Origin: Angiostrongylus vasorum | Taxonomy: Eukaryota > Nematoda > Chromadorea > Rhabditida > Metastrongylidae | Assembly (NCBI GenBank): GCA_018806985.1 | Contig: JADANN010000335.1 | Location: 496,001 to 560,000, forward strand | Direction of reading: 5' to 3' | DNA: 64,000 nucleotides | Part shown: positions 12,190 through 22,600 of the stretch, one piece after another | Position numbering within the stretch: position 1 is the first letter of the stretch | How the letters are laid out: every line of letters begins with the position of its first letter | Made by a program: the position numbers and the translations under genes | Notes under the pieces: generated by a model | The model's input: only the letters and a program-made list of their open reading frames with translations | Told to the model about the DNA's origin: nothing | The model's database searches: none

Positions 12190-12416
12190 TTACAATTCGG
12201 CTCCTGAAGTTGTTTTGGTCCACTCGTTGCTGTTGCATAATATCGCTAATGATGTGTGTGGATTTGCTTCGGTTAACATCTTCAAATGCTGGTCGTGGAA
12301 GACATCATGTTGTTCCTTACCATAACCGTTATCAAGGACCTCATTTCTACCCTTACACCGCAGGTTCGCTGTGAAATCCTCAGCAACGTGCACTGTTGAG
12401 ATTGCTAGCCGTTTCT
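12190..12416 (-). CDS. unidentified open frame
   Basis: A minus-strand frame of about 75 codons opens after a TAG and has balanced, charged composition (for example GRNEVLDNGYGKEQHDVF). There is no start codon near its 5' end, no confirmed acceptor and no recognised family, so it may be an exon or chance. Confidence 0.15.
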
Positions 12417-12485
12417 AAGCAGTTAGTCTAAGGTTTAAATCAGTCCGAAGATAAGATTAAATTTAGTTTTTAACTATTTGCATCT

Positions 12486-12985
12486 TCGCATATGGTTGAT
12501 TGCTGCACCACCCCACATCAAAAATCAGTTCTGAGATACGGGGCTAGATCAGGCGTTATCTCAGGGCATTCTTCCCTGCTATTCATTCTCGGTTTTTTGG
12601 AATTTATCCAAAAAGCCTCAAGAAATTTTCGCGTTGGTGTTTTAGTCTCCAGCGCGATGATAGTGACTTTAACTTCAAAATCGTCTCCGCTATGCTTTTG
12701 TATCCTATGCGTGCCTAGTGGCTTGCGTTCTTTTGATTTTCGTTTGCCATCTAGGTGTTCTTTTATGCGAATACATAAAAGTCTGCCCGTTTCGCCGATA
12801 TATTCGAGTACTACAAGAAATCAGGTATATCGTACCTGAACTCATGCAGTCACCGTCCCTACCGTAAGGGCAAATTAAGCAGTTTGGTGCTTCACATATA
12901 CGGTCATACAGGCGGTTATGAACTAACTGACGACGTAGAGGTTGGTTTGGGTTTGGCCGAAACAAAATCCCGTTCATCTTGCCCT
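12486..12985 (-). mobile_element. Penelope-like element GIY-YIG end, left arm
   Basis: The minus strand encodes the PLE endonuclease region: a cysteine-containing segment (CEAPNCLICPYGRDGDC), then GTIYLISC, a broken GIY-YIG core and the C-terminal tail. The copy is interrupted by stops and a small gap in the EYIGETGRP region. Its 5' side abuts the right arm at about 12985, so the two copies are head to head. Confidence 0.85.
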
Positions 12986-13830
12986 TCATTAGCGATGAAA
13001 TAAGTGTAGGGATAAAGCGATGCTTAAGAAGGGCAGATCTAGAGGAATCGGTAGCGATAGTTGAAACACCACCGGATACTCTACGTCGTCAGTTAGTTCG
13101 TAACTGCCTGTATGACCGTCTGTGTGAAACACCAAACTGCATCATTTACCCTTACGGCAGGGACAGTGATTGCATGAGTTCAGGTACGATATACCTGGTC
13201 TCTTATAATAATTGCGGAGATGAATACATTGGCGAAACGGGCAGACCTTTGTGTATCCGTATAAAAGAACACCTAGATGGCAAACGAAAACTAAGACAAA
13301 GTACTCCACTAGGCACGCATAGGATACAAAAGCATAGCGGAGAAGATTTTGATGTAAAAGTCGTTATCCTCGCACGGGAGACTAAAACACCAACGCACAA
13401 ATTTCTCGATGCTTTTTGGATAAATTCCAAAAATCCGACAATGAATAGCAGGGAGGAATGCCCTGAGACAACGCGTGGTCTAGCACCGTATCTCAGAACT
13501 GATTTTTGATGTGGGGTGGTGTAGTAATCAACCATATGCGACTCTAAGCGCTTGTTCCTCCTTGGTGGAAGGCAGATAAGAAATGGTGGGTTTTTCGAGA
13601 AGCCGGTGATCGTGTAATTATTGTTCAGATTTTCGTCTTTCTGTTTGCGTTTTTGAAGCGTTTGACCTATTAAATTGCATATTAGTGCACCCTTCCAGAC
13701 TCTGAAGAAGGCGATACTGCCGAAACGTCAGCTACCGTTGTGTTGTATGTGTTATGTTTGTAAGGAAGTAGAGTTGTGCTGAATAACAACCTCACGATTG
13801 CTGTAAAAAAAAGAGAACAACAGCTCATGA
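12985..13830 (+). mobile_element. Penelope-like element GIY-YIG end plus terminal repeat, right arm
   Basis: An open frame of 176 codons (12979-13509) carries the PLE endonuclease module: RRQLVRNCLYDRLCE, a Cys-rich linker (CETPNCIIYPYG), GTIYLVSY, then DEYIGETGRPLCIRIKEHL, which is the GIY-YIG core, and a conserved C-terminal region. The reverse transcriptase that should precede it is absent. After the TGA at 13507-13509 come a 3' UTR and a terminal repeat holding a hammerhead-like motif. It is the most intact endonuclease ORF in the window. Confidence 0.85.
13697..13735 (+). ncRNA. hammerhead-ribozyme-like motif in PLE terminal repeat
   Basis: Order: CTGAAGA, stem-loop GGC-GATACT-GCC, GAAAC, GTC, AGCT. 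The core nucleotides of the hammerhead consensus are retained; stem II is shorter than in the copy at 21333. Confidence 0.55.
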
Positions 13831-13842
13831 TAAGCTTCATCC

Positions 13843-14217
13843 TCCCAACGATTTCTCGCCTCAATGTGGCTTGGAGTTGTCCCTTGGTGTCGGGCTAAGA
13901 TGTACAGGGGGAAATGATCTCCCTGCTGGGTCTGTCAAGATGAGAAGGAGTCCGGCGTTTCCATCAGGAAGCCCAGCTAAGAGTTAATTGATAGCAGGAT
14001 CCATCACCGTCCTGGTATCAAACTAGTCGCGTGGTGACAAAGCTCCCTCTGATCCACAAGGGCGGCGACTGCATGTGGTGGTGACGACCTGGGGCAGAAT
14101 TTGGCCAGGCTGACCTCGGGACTACAGTGAAATACAACGGCTAGGCCTGGAGAATATGCTGGGGCGCGCACAACAAGTAAGGACGGGCCGTCCAAGTATT
14201 CAAGTAAGTAGGTAATA
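13843..14217 (+). mobile_element. SINE-C copy (RTE-tailed)
   Basis: It contains the family landmarks GAGAAGGAGTCCGGCGTTTC, GGAAGCCCAGCTAAGAG, CACCGTCCTGGTATCAAA and TCTGATCCACAAGGGC, and ends in GGACGGGCCGTCCAAGTATT followed by CAAGTAAGTAGG. The 3' end is shared with the RTE LINE fossil at 60.3-61.8 kb. Confidence 0.8.
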
Positions 14218-14219
14218 AG

Positions 14220-14745
14220 CTTCGTAATCAACATCTACATGGACCCAAAGAAATTATTGGATAAGTAAAGAGCGTGTGGATGACACATTAAGCGTTTCCC
14301 AAGCATTAGTGCATTCAGAACGGTACGACATGGAATCTACATACGGCATGCATTTTCCGATTTGTTTTACCGCAGATGTTTTTTTCCACGATAGTTCAAT
14401 CATATGCATAGTTCTTCTTCCACGTTCCTGTCACTGCCATCGCCAACAAATTGGTATTTTTCAAAAGCCACAATCCAAACAAGGCTGTCTTGACCACTTC
14501 CATGAATTCCATTGTTATTATATGTTCAGAGGAATGATAGAGAGAGAATGAATAGGAGAGGAAGGAAGAGGGAAAGAGGGAGGAAGGTAAAAAGGTAAAG
14601 AAAAAGTGAGATGATCGCGGTAAGACATCTAGCTTTTACAGTGAGATACTACGAACTATGACTCTAAGAGACTAGGAGGATGTTTGAAGTGATATTTTCG
14701 CAGCATATCTGGAAACGATGAGTTTTTTCTCAAAGACTGGTACTT
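14220..14745. other. no supported feature
   Basis: Includes a purine-rich GAGAGA/AGGAAG stretch at 14525-14610. No gene seen. Confidence 0.4.
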
Positions 14746-14747
14746 TT

Positions 14748-15150
14748 CCCTCCCAACGCTTTACCGCCTCATCGTGGCTGGGAGGTGTTCCTGGGTGTCG
14801 GACTGCGATGTACAGTAGCGGGGATTCGTGCTTCCGGCAGGGTCTCCCAAGTGAGAAGGAGTGCGGCGTTTCCATCAGGAAGCCTAGCTAAGAGTAAACC
14901 AAAACCAATACCAGGATCCACCACCGTCCTGGTATCAAAGTCGCATGGTTGCAAATCTCCCTCTGATCCACAAGGGCTGCCACTGATTGTGGTGATGAAG
15001 ACCTAGGGTCGACTTTGACCAAGCTGACCTCGGGATTCCCGGGAACCACAATGTCTTAACCAGCAAATCTCCGAAAAATAGTGATTATGCTGGGGCCCGC
15101 ACAACCAGCGAAGACGGGCCGTTCAAGTATCAAGTAAGTAAGGTTTACTT
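14748..15150 (+). mobile_element. SINE-C copy, near complete
   Basis: Starts near CCTCCCAACGCTTTACCGCC and ends GGGCCGTTCAAGTATCAAGT plus AAGTAAG. All internal landmarks are present. It repeats the 13843-14217 copy in the same orientation about 530 bp later. Confidence 0.85.
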
Positions 15151-15437
15151 TTGACTCCTGTCATAATGTGGTGATTCAAAAATATTTTGAAAGTTAACAT
15201 CCTTAAAAAAGATAACTCTGTAGTTGTTACTGAATAATCTTGGGAAAAGCCTCCTTGTTATAGTACTGATTACATTTATAACTGATATCCTCAGCATGCG
15301 ATGCAGTAGTACTCGAGTTGATATTAGTCAGTCGAGTTAATACTTTTGACATGCAGTACAACCTATACTGTCCACTGTAGATTACACTACCTGCCAAATA
15401 GAATTGAGCCAACAGTCTTTCAATTTTGGCGCATAAA

Positions 15438-15712
15438 AAGGGGTAGAACTCTCGGCGTTGATCCCTGAGGGATTCACCATGCATTCGACTTCATTAAGCA
15501 TCGTTTGAAGGTTATTGATTGCATATGTGGCCTCCACAATGACTCGCGGTGGCCTACCGATGCATCGAGCCAGTGCTGCTATCCTCGCAGGCAAGTTCTA
15601 GTACCAATTTGCAGACCCTGGTGGAATGAAAGGCTTGGTTGGCCATGGACACGGGCATCGATCCCCGTGTGTGTCGCGATGGCGCCTCCAACCACTGCGC
15701 CACACGCTTTGC
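15438..15712 (-). mobile_element. SINE-A copy, near complete
   Basis: Tail (CTCTCGGCGTTGATCCCTGA) at about 15451, head (CCACTGCGCCACACGC) at about 15707, on the minus strand. Confidence 0.85.
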
Positions 15713-15714
15713 GC

Positions 15715-16485
15715 CAGGTTTTTGGCTCATAACATAAGTAAATAGTAAAATTGAGTCAACAACAGACGAGTAGTAATCCGCAAATCCTTGAATTTTAGCG
15801 GTCCATTATTTCTCATCTGCAAGTGGATCCAGTGAATCCATTGATCACTCAAACAGTTTTTGGTTTCAACAACTCATGCTTCCCTTCCATTCATCTGTTG
15901 CTTTGATTCACATTCAGTTTCTGTAATCAACGGTAAATAGCTCATAAAAGTCTGTTGGCTCTGGGCATCTAAGCAAAAGTCCTATACAGAATTATTTTCA
16001 TCAAATATTCAGAGATCGTAGAACATTGTTTGACTAGTCATCCATGGCGTCGACTACGTCTTCAACCTCGGAACCACCTGTTCATTGAAAGAGTTTATTA
16101 AAAGATGGGAATTCTGACAGAGACAATGTCAATGAGAACGTGCATTGATTTCGGCTTCATCGGCTTATTATTTGTTCTCGATCTGCGGATAATCGACGGT
16201 GAAGCTCAAAACGTTTACGGCTCACAATTTTTTTTCGATTTCAATCTCTGGGTAATACCTTATTAATAAGCCAGGATAGTCAGAATGGTAGGATTGAAAC
16301 TTTATAACAATCTGAAGCAAAGCATTTTGATGATGAGGGACTGTGAGTGCACCACATCGAGATCGATTAGAAAGTCACGAACGAACAGCTATTTTGTAGA
16401 AAACACTGATGGAAAAAAGAAAGTACAGTAACCTTAAAAGGGAAACCATAATGGTAATCGTAACTCTAAATGTGTCACCGTTAGA
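15715..16485. other. no supported feature
   Basis: About 770 bp of AT-rich DNA, no exon or repeat recognised. Confidence 0.4.
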
Positions 16486-16489
16486 AGTT

Positions 16490-16835
16490 GCTAACACTAC
16501 TTATTTACTTGGATGGTTGGATGACCCGTCTTCACTGGTTGTGCGGGCCTCAGCATATTTGCTGCTTTACCATTGTGGTTCGCTGGACTGCCAAGATCAG
16601 CCTAGCCGAAACTTTGCTCCGGTCGTCACCATCCTAGGCAGTCGCCACCCTTGTAGATCAGAAAGAGATTTGCCGCCACACAACTAGTTTGGTACCAGGA
16701 CGGTAGTAGATCATGGTGTTGGTTATTGTTAGCTGGGCTTCGGGAGAGAAACGTCGCTCTTCTTCTCAGTTTGGCGCCATGGTGGTGGGATGAACCATCG
16801 CAGTACATAGCATCCCGACACCTAGAATCACCTGC
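16490..16835 (-). mobile_element. SINE-C copy
   Basis: On the minus strand; its 3' end (AAGTAAATAAGT-like, complement of CTTATTTACTTGGATGG) lies at about 16500. Complements of the landmarks (GGTTGTGCGGGCC, AGCTGGGCTTC) are present. It is diverged at the 5' end. Confidence 0.75.
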
Positions 16836-16839
16836 CAGT

Positions 16840-17190
16840 TACGGTGAGGCGACAAACCGTTGAGAGCTTAATCTTATAAAATAAAACACTACTTTATCGG
16901 AAAAATAAGTCAGTCTTACTGTATTTCGAGAAGCGAGTGTTGCGAAACAGATGTACTGAACACTCTTAGCACATGAAGTGGACCACATGGAGGCAATATA
17001 ACAAAAATAATGCTAAATAAATGTATTAAGAAGCATAAGTGATAGCAGAGAAATGCACAGTAACACGAACTGAAAGAAGGAAATAACAATTTTTTGTCAC
17101 TATGATTTTGAGAAATCTGACTCACCTAGTGACATCTCGTTTGAGAGAAAGATTTTCACAATGTCATGAAAGCCTGACTAAAATTGTGTA
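16840..17190. other. no supported feature
   Basis: AT-rich sequence with nothing recognisable. Confidence 0.4.
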
Positions 17191-17463
17191 TAAGGATTGT
17201 ATGATGTACAAAATGAAAGCGCTAGCGAAAGAATTGGCCCACTAGCAAGCATCGTCCATCCCACAGAGTTCGAGTCGTCCACAGGTCTTGCAGTGCCCGA
17301 CGTTTTCACCTCAAGCTTAAGATGTGTGAGAAGGACGGACATAGGTAGCGAACCCATCGCGCCTTATTTTAATGTCCATTTGGAATCCCAAACAGAAATC
17401 CCTAGCCTTCTTTACCACACTTTTCATTTACTTCATATAATGCTTGATAGAATTGCTAATTAG
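17191..17463 (+). CDS. unidentified open frame, possible exon
   Basis: An open frame of about 90 codons follows a TAA and ends at TAG (17461-17463). Composition is protein-like (for example SASERIGPLASIVHPTEF). It has no ATG near its start and no clear neighbour exons, so it could be an internal or last exon, or chance. Confidence 0.2.
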
Positions 17464-17489
17464 TAGCGTGTTGTGAAGGTGATCTTACA

Positions 17490-17765
17490 CTTCGCTACGG
17501 AAGACACATATTTCGACTACAGCCTAGTTGAACTGGGTTCATTGCCGACTTAGGCTCCCTAGATCAATCTCGTTGACGGGTGATTGCTGATGGCGCTGAT
17601 CAATAGAACTAGCTGAGAGACAGGCGAAACGAAGGACGCGCATGGTGTAGTGGTGAACGCGTTAACCCCCTGAAAGGGTAATAGCGCGTTCGTTCCCCGC
17701 CGCAAAACCTGCGTCCTTTAGTTTTGCAAATATATCAGCATCATTGTGAAAGACACAGAGTTACT
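17490..17765 (+). mobile_element. SINE-B copy with tRNA-like head
   Basis: The upstream block TTGACGGGTGATTGCTGATG is followed by AGCTGAGAGACAGGCGAAAC. An A box TGGTGTAGTGG at 17643-17653 and a B-box-like GCGTTCGTTCCCC at 17686-17698 follow. The element runs on through TTTTGCAAATATATCAGCAT and lacks the last ACCCTGCCG segment. Confidence 0.75.
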
Positions 17766-17769
17766 CTTC

Positions 17770-18365
17770 ATTGGGTAGATTTAAACCAACAAAAAAATCT
17801 TTGTAAACTAATTTTTAGTGTTCAGTAATTCTCGCCTCGATTCAAAAACAAATGCGCTCTAAAACAACAGTAGAAGGACGACTTCCAAATCAAACTCTCT
17901 ACTCTGACCTTCTCAACTGCAATCCATACTCGTGAGTTAAAGTAGTAACATTTTTTACAAAGTGACAAAAAATGAATGGAATAGTTCTTTCTGTTCTTTT
18001 CCACGCAAAACTCTGTTCTTATTTCCACTTTGGGAGAGCTGGAGGAATGAACAAAGTTAAGTATGAACGGAATAAGAACAATATTGCATGGCAATCCTTA
18101 CACAATGGTGTTCAGACAAGTGCGATTTGTGAAAATGTACTTGTTTTTACAGGTCGTTGACATGTCTACCATATTTGTGGGAATGAGGATATTCACTACG
18201 AGAGAAATGATAATCTCTAGATATTACCTCTCAAATGAATTCTTAGATTCTCGCAAATCTCCCCTAATCGCGATTAGATTTCTTACTTGCAAGGCCTACA
18301 TGTTCATTTTGGATGCTGTTCCCTAGAAATGAGAGGAACCTAGTTCAAACACTGGCACTAATGTT
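17770..18365. other. no supported feature
   Basis: AT-rich sequence with overlapping open frames on both strands, none convincing. Confidence 0.35.
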
Positions 18366-18369
18366 GATT

Positions 18370-18530
18370 TTTTATTTACTGCCTTTTATAAGTTTTCACG
18401 GCAGGGTATTATTTGCGAAAAAACCACAATGATGCTGAGATATATGCAAAACTCCGGACCGCAGGTGTCTGCGGTATGGAACGAATGCGCTATTACCCTT
18501 TCCGGGAGCTAAAATGTTTGTCAGCTAGTT
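18370..18530 (-). mobile_element. SINE-B fragment
   Basis: On the plus strand: TTTATTTACTGCCTTTTATA, CACGGCAGGGTATTAT, AATGATGCTGAGATATATGC, GGACCGCAGGTGTCTGCGG. This is the 3' half of SINE-B on the minus strand, truncated inside the head. Confidence 0.75.
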
Positions 18531-18744
18531 CTAGCTAGTTTTAACTGATATTGATTAAAACTGAAACTTATTGGAAGCCCTGCTTTAGCAAACACTAGTG
18601 CATCAGTTTTTTAAAAAACACCTGACAGCACATGTGCGAAGTCTAGTGCTTTTTGAATCTAATTCGTTTCCTCGCATGCTTTAGCCTTGAAAGTCCACGG
18701 ATTTCTGGGTTTGCTTACTGCTCTACAATTGTTGATCTTCTTTA

Positions 18745-18945
18745 CAAACTTCTTTGAGTGGTGATCCACTCGATTCTCCGTGGAATCGTAAGACAGTCGT
18801 GCTACGAGGTCTTCATATCGGGCAGCTGTCCTCTTTTGGATTGTAAGGGACCACCTGATCGCACACAAATCTGTTACCAATTTCTCAATAACAAAAGGAT
18901 GGAACGATTGGTGGGCCCAGTACTCTGTCAGAGCGTCTACAACAT
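18745..18945 (-). mobile_element. possible SINE-A relic
   Basis: The stretch CTGTTACCAATTTCTCAATA, then GGATGGAACGATTGGTGGGC, resembles the complement of the SINE-A middle. The head is not recognisable. Confidence 0.3.
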
Positions 18946-19374
18946 ATCGCTGATCATTCTCGATCAGGGATCAATTTGTTAGTTTGCAACAAAGTTGCTT
19001 CCAAGACGACAGTTTTTGCCGGACTTCGTTTGTTTTTAACAAGGTTTTTAGGTGGAGATATCAAGTTCCAATTCGGGTCGTGTGATCCTACTGGAAGGGT
19101 GGGCATGTCATCAAACAGCAATTCGATTACCTGGTACACCTTTAGGCTGTGGTGAAAACCTCCTACTCCTATAATAGTTGGCGTTGTTCGAAGTGAATCC
19201 TTTTTCACTGCTGATGTTTCACGACAGTGGCACCGTGAGCCAGCTGTAAATGACAAGCTCTACTATATTCTTACGCTCATATGCTTCAAATTTCGGATAG
19301 TTTTGTGGTTAGCGCTATCACGATATATCGTGGAACTTGTTAGTCTAATTATCTTGCCAGTTTAATGCTCTTTA

Positions 19375-19686
19375 ATGGGTCCAGCCATCGTGCTAGTTGA
19401 GATAATATCAGTAGAGTCTCCACTCGTCGCTGTGATTCATCAGAACTGCCGAGTAAGTAAAGATAAGGAGACACAGATTCCGGAACGTTCCTGGAATGAT
19501 AATCGCCGTGTAGTCATTAAGGCTTCATTTGCTGGATGTTTGCAAGAGTCACTCTTCATGGAGAGTGCTCCGTATATAATTTGGTATAGATTTTTGAGAA
19601 AAACGCTGTGCTGGATTTATGTAAACGGTGGAAAACCGACGTACGAAGACTTGGTTATGATGTATACGAATGATACGTCATTCTAA
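19375..19686 (+). CDS. hypothetical ORF upstream of the glycosyltransferase
   Basis: A 103-codon frame starts with ATG and ends at TAA (19684-19686). A strong donor GTAAGT lies at 19453-19458 within it, after CTGCCGA. It could be a first exon ending there or a continuous ORF whose end reads TYEDLVMMYTNDTSF. It lies just before the proposed first glycosyltransferase exon, but its phase (0) does not fit that exon (which needs two bases upstream). No family recognised. Confidence 0.2.
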   Translation: MGPAIVLVEIISVESPLVAVIHQNCRVSKDKETQIPERSWNDNRRVVIKASFAGCLQESLFMESAPYIIWYRFLRKTLCWIYVNGGKPTYEDLVMMYTNDTSF

Positions 19687-19691
19687 TGCAG

Positions 19692-22600
19692 AAGAAGCAA
19701 TCACCTTATATCTGTAGCCTATTCGTTCTATCTTCTCGTGGTGGGCACTACAATGTCCATAGCGATCTGGACCAAAGACTATGTGGACGTTATAGTGCTC
19801 ACATTCAGTTTACGGAGTTCCAAGGTTTCTTTTAACTGACTCTGTGCGCTTATTCAATAGCCAATCAAAAGCACGTAAAAATAGTAGGTGTAAGGTCAGA
19901 CAAGCCATGCTGTACAGTTAATGATTTGATAAAATCTTTATTGACAGCTAATTTGGGCAACAGTCAACAATGGCATAAATATTAGTAATAAAGACACCTC
20001 AAAAAGGTCGACATAAGCTGGAAGAGACTCCCGAATGCAGACAGCAATGTGTTTGCATAATGGGCTATAGTAACACAGAGTAAAAGGTAGTGCGACGATA
20101 GAGCAAAGTCTCGTTCCTGGCTTGTTCAGAACGTCTCAACTCCTCTATTTATTAAGAAAAGGTTTTTTATTGCCAAGAAATCAGAAAATCCGCAGCCCGT
20201 GAAAAATAGTTGTGATCGGCCGGGTCAATCACGGAATACGGTATTGCGACACGTACTAAAGCTGCACTATCCCTGGTCACCAAGTGTGATATCTTCATCC
20301 AGAAGCACAGTTACAAGTAAACTTGAGACATGGTATAACCTTACTAACACTAAACTGATATCGACAGGAGTTAGTAGAGACTAGGTTGGTCACTGCTCAG
20401 ATCATCCAGTGATTAATGATGATGTAGGTAGTGCAGTCGGCAGATGGTGTTTTTTTGTTGTTCAAAACTTCTATTCAAATATTTTTTATTCTATATTCAT
20501 TTATATAATCTTATAGACTGATCTTCTTTTATAGCTGATGCGAGGTTGGTATAGGTCTTCGTAGTCGTTGTCGTTGTTGTTGGTGTTGCTGGTCGATGGC
20601 TGGCTGACCTTTCGGCGATTTCGCCTTCCTCAGAGCTTGGACGTATTTTGTAATAAAATACTTTAATTATTCAGTGGAAAAGGCTAAAGTATTAATGAAG
20701 ATCAGAGTTTTAAATAGATGGTGGGTTAGGATGCTACGGTCATACTGAAAGGCTACTCACCCTGGTGTAACGAGTGGGACTGGCCCACGCGTTGTTCACA
20801 TGGGGTCGCGAGCACGACGCACCCCGGGGTCAAAATATCATTTTGAAATAGGGCGTCAGGTCACGTGTGATAGTGAGGCATTCGTCTTTCCGGTTCCTCT
20901 TTGGATTTTTGAAATTTATCCAAAACGCCTCAAGAGTTTTGCGCGTTGATGTTTTCGACTCCTGCGCTAGGATCCGCACAGTCACTTCAAAATCATCGCC
21001 ACTGTGCTTCTGTGCCCATTGCGTACCTAGAGGAGTGTTGACGAATTTTAACTTTCCCATCTAGGTGTTCTTTTATGCGGGCACAAAGTGGTCTACCCGT
21101 TTCCCCAATATATTCCTCACCGAATGCGTTACACGAGATCAAGTATGTTATACCTGAACTCGTGCAATCCCCGTCTCTCCCGTTAGGACAGATCATAGTT
21201 TATCATATCATCATAAATCACGGCGAGTAGCCTTTCTGTTCAATATGGCGTCTATTTAAAAGTTCGACCTTCATTAATACTTTGGCCCTTTTTTCCACCG
21301 AGGAATTAAAGTATTCTTATATAAAATACGTCCAGGCTCTGAGGAAGGCGAAATCGCCGAAACGTCGACCAACAACACCAACAACGACGACAACGAAGAC
21401 CTATACCAACCTCGCATCAGCTAAAGAAGATTAGTTTATAAGATCATATAAACAAATATATCAATTTTCTATGCCGAGGTTTATGGAAAGTCGGTCTTTT
21501 GAATTTTCATTCTATTAGACTGGGTTTACTACTTCTTACAGTCACTACTAACCTATTCCAGTTTGAATTTGACTTCGCCGACGATTCCTAAGGAAACAGA
21601 GGTCATTGTAATCATATGCAGTAAACCAGATGACATCGAAACTCGCATGACAATTCGTCAAACATGGGCAAACCCTTTGTTTTCGAAAGCTCTTAAGGTG
21701 AGTCCGTTTTCTTGTGGTTAATGTATGGAGGATCAAAAATGTCTAAGATTTTTCGTTTTACTTCATTACTTTTGTTTAAGTTGATACTTTGAGTCCATTT
21801 AACTGACTGGAAAAAAATAAAAATTCACATGTCGGTGTCGTTCTAACCGGCCGCTTATAGCGTAGTGGTTACGGGTATCCTGTAATGCACACGTGATTTT
21901 CGGTTCGATAAATGCTGCGCGGGATAAACAACCAGCGCGTCGTCTGGGTCAGCTGTTTATCTGAGAGGATAATGACATCACCATGGTATGTGATAGTAAA
22001 CCCTTGAAAGTTCCATGTTTCTATGAGCTAGATATGCATTCAGTCTTCTCTACGATGCTGAAAGAAATTGAATGCATGGTGCATCTTAAGTAAGTGATCA
22101 ACTTCGAACGCTTTATCCTCTTGTCGTCACTGCACTTTTTTGCTGAAAACTCAGTGGAATTGCTTACTACAAATCATTCATCAAAATGAAAGGAATATCT
22201 CCAATGATCGATAGAAAACAAGCTGAGAGAGAGGCGAAAGGAAGGACCCGCATGGCGTGGTGGTGAACGCGTTACTCCCCAGAAAGGGTAATAGCGTGTT
22301 CGATGATCCCCACCGCAAACACCTGCTTCCCGGGATTTTGCAAATATCTCAGCATCGTTGTGGTTGAATCACACGTAATACCCTGCCGTGAAAATTGTAA
22401 TAAGCGGTAAATAAAATTTTGTAATCTCTCCAATTTTTCAATGATTCTAATTTAGTCACTCAAGATCTAGAAGGGCCGAGTAGATTCCTAATTTGTTCTC
22501 CAGTCAGGTGTTCATTTGGAACTTTTGGTGTTGTGTGTTCTTGAAGTGGGATACAGCTACTGCATTAACAATATGCTGTCTTATTTTAGAACAAACTAGT

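Larger units (their letters stand above)
20525..21440. mobile_element. Penelope-like element with inverted terminal repeats, in a glycosyltransferase intron
   Basis: The minus strand from about 21200 to 20840 encodes the endonuclease module (CPNGRDGDCTSSG, EEYIGETGRPLCARIKEHL, then the C-terminal tail ending near 20830). The reverse transcriptase is missing. The 3' terminal repeat at 20580-20760 on the minus strand is matched by an inverted copy at 21225-21400 on the plus strand, and both outer ends carry the hammerhead-like motif. The whole unit sits in the intron between the exons ending at 20369 and starting at 21542. Confidence 0.85.

Noticed and set aside
12492..12839. 115-codon plus-strand frame
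   Set aside because: Antisense to the PLE endonuclease on the minus strand; the mirror frame exists at 13203-13535.
14525..14610. GA-rich stretch
   Set aside because: Simple low-complexity sequence, not a defined array.
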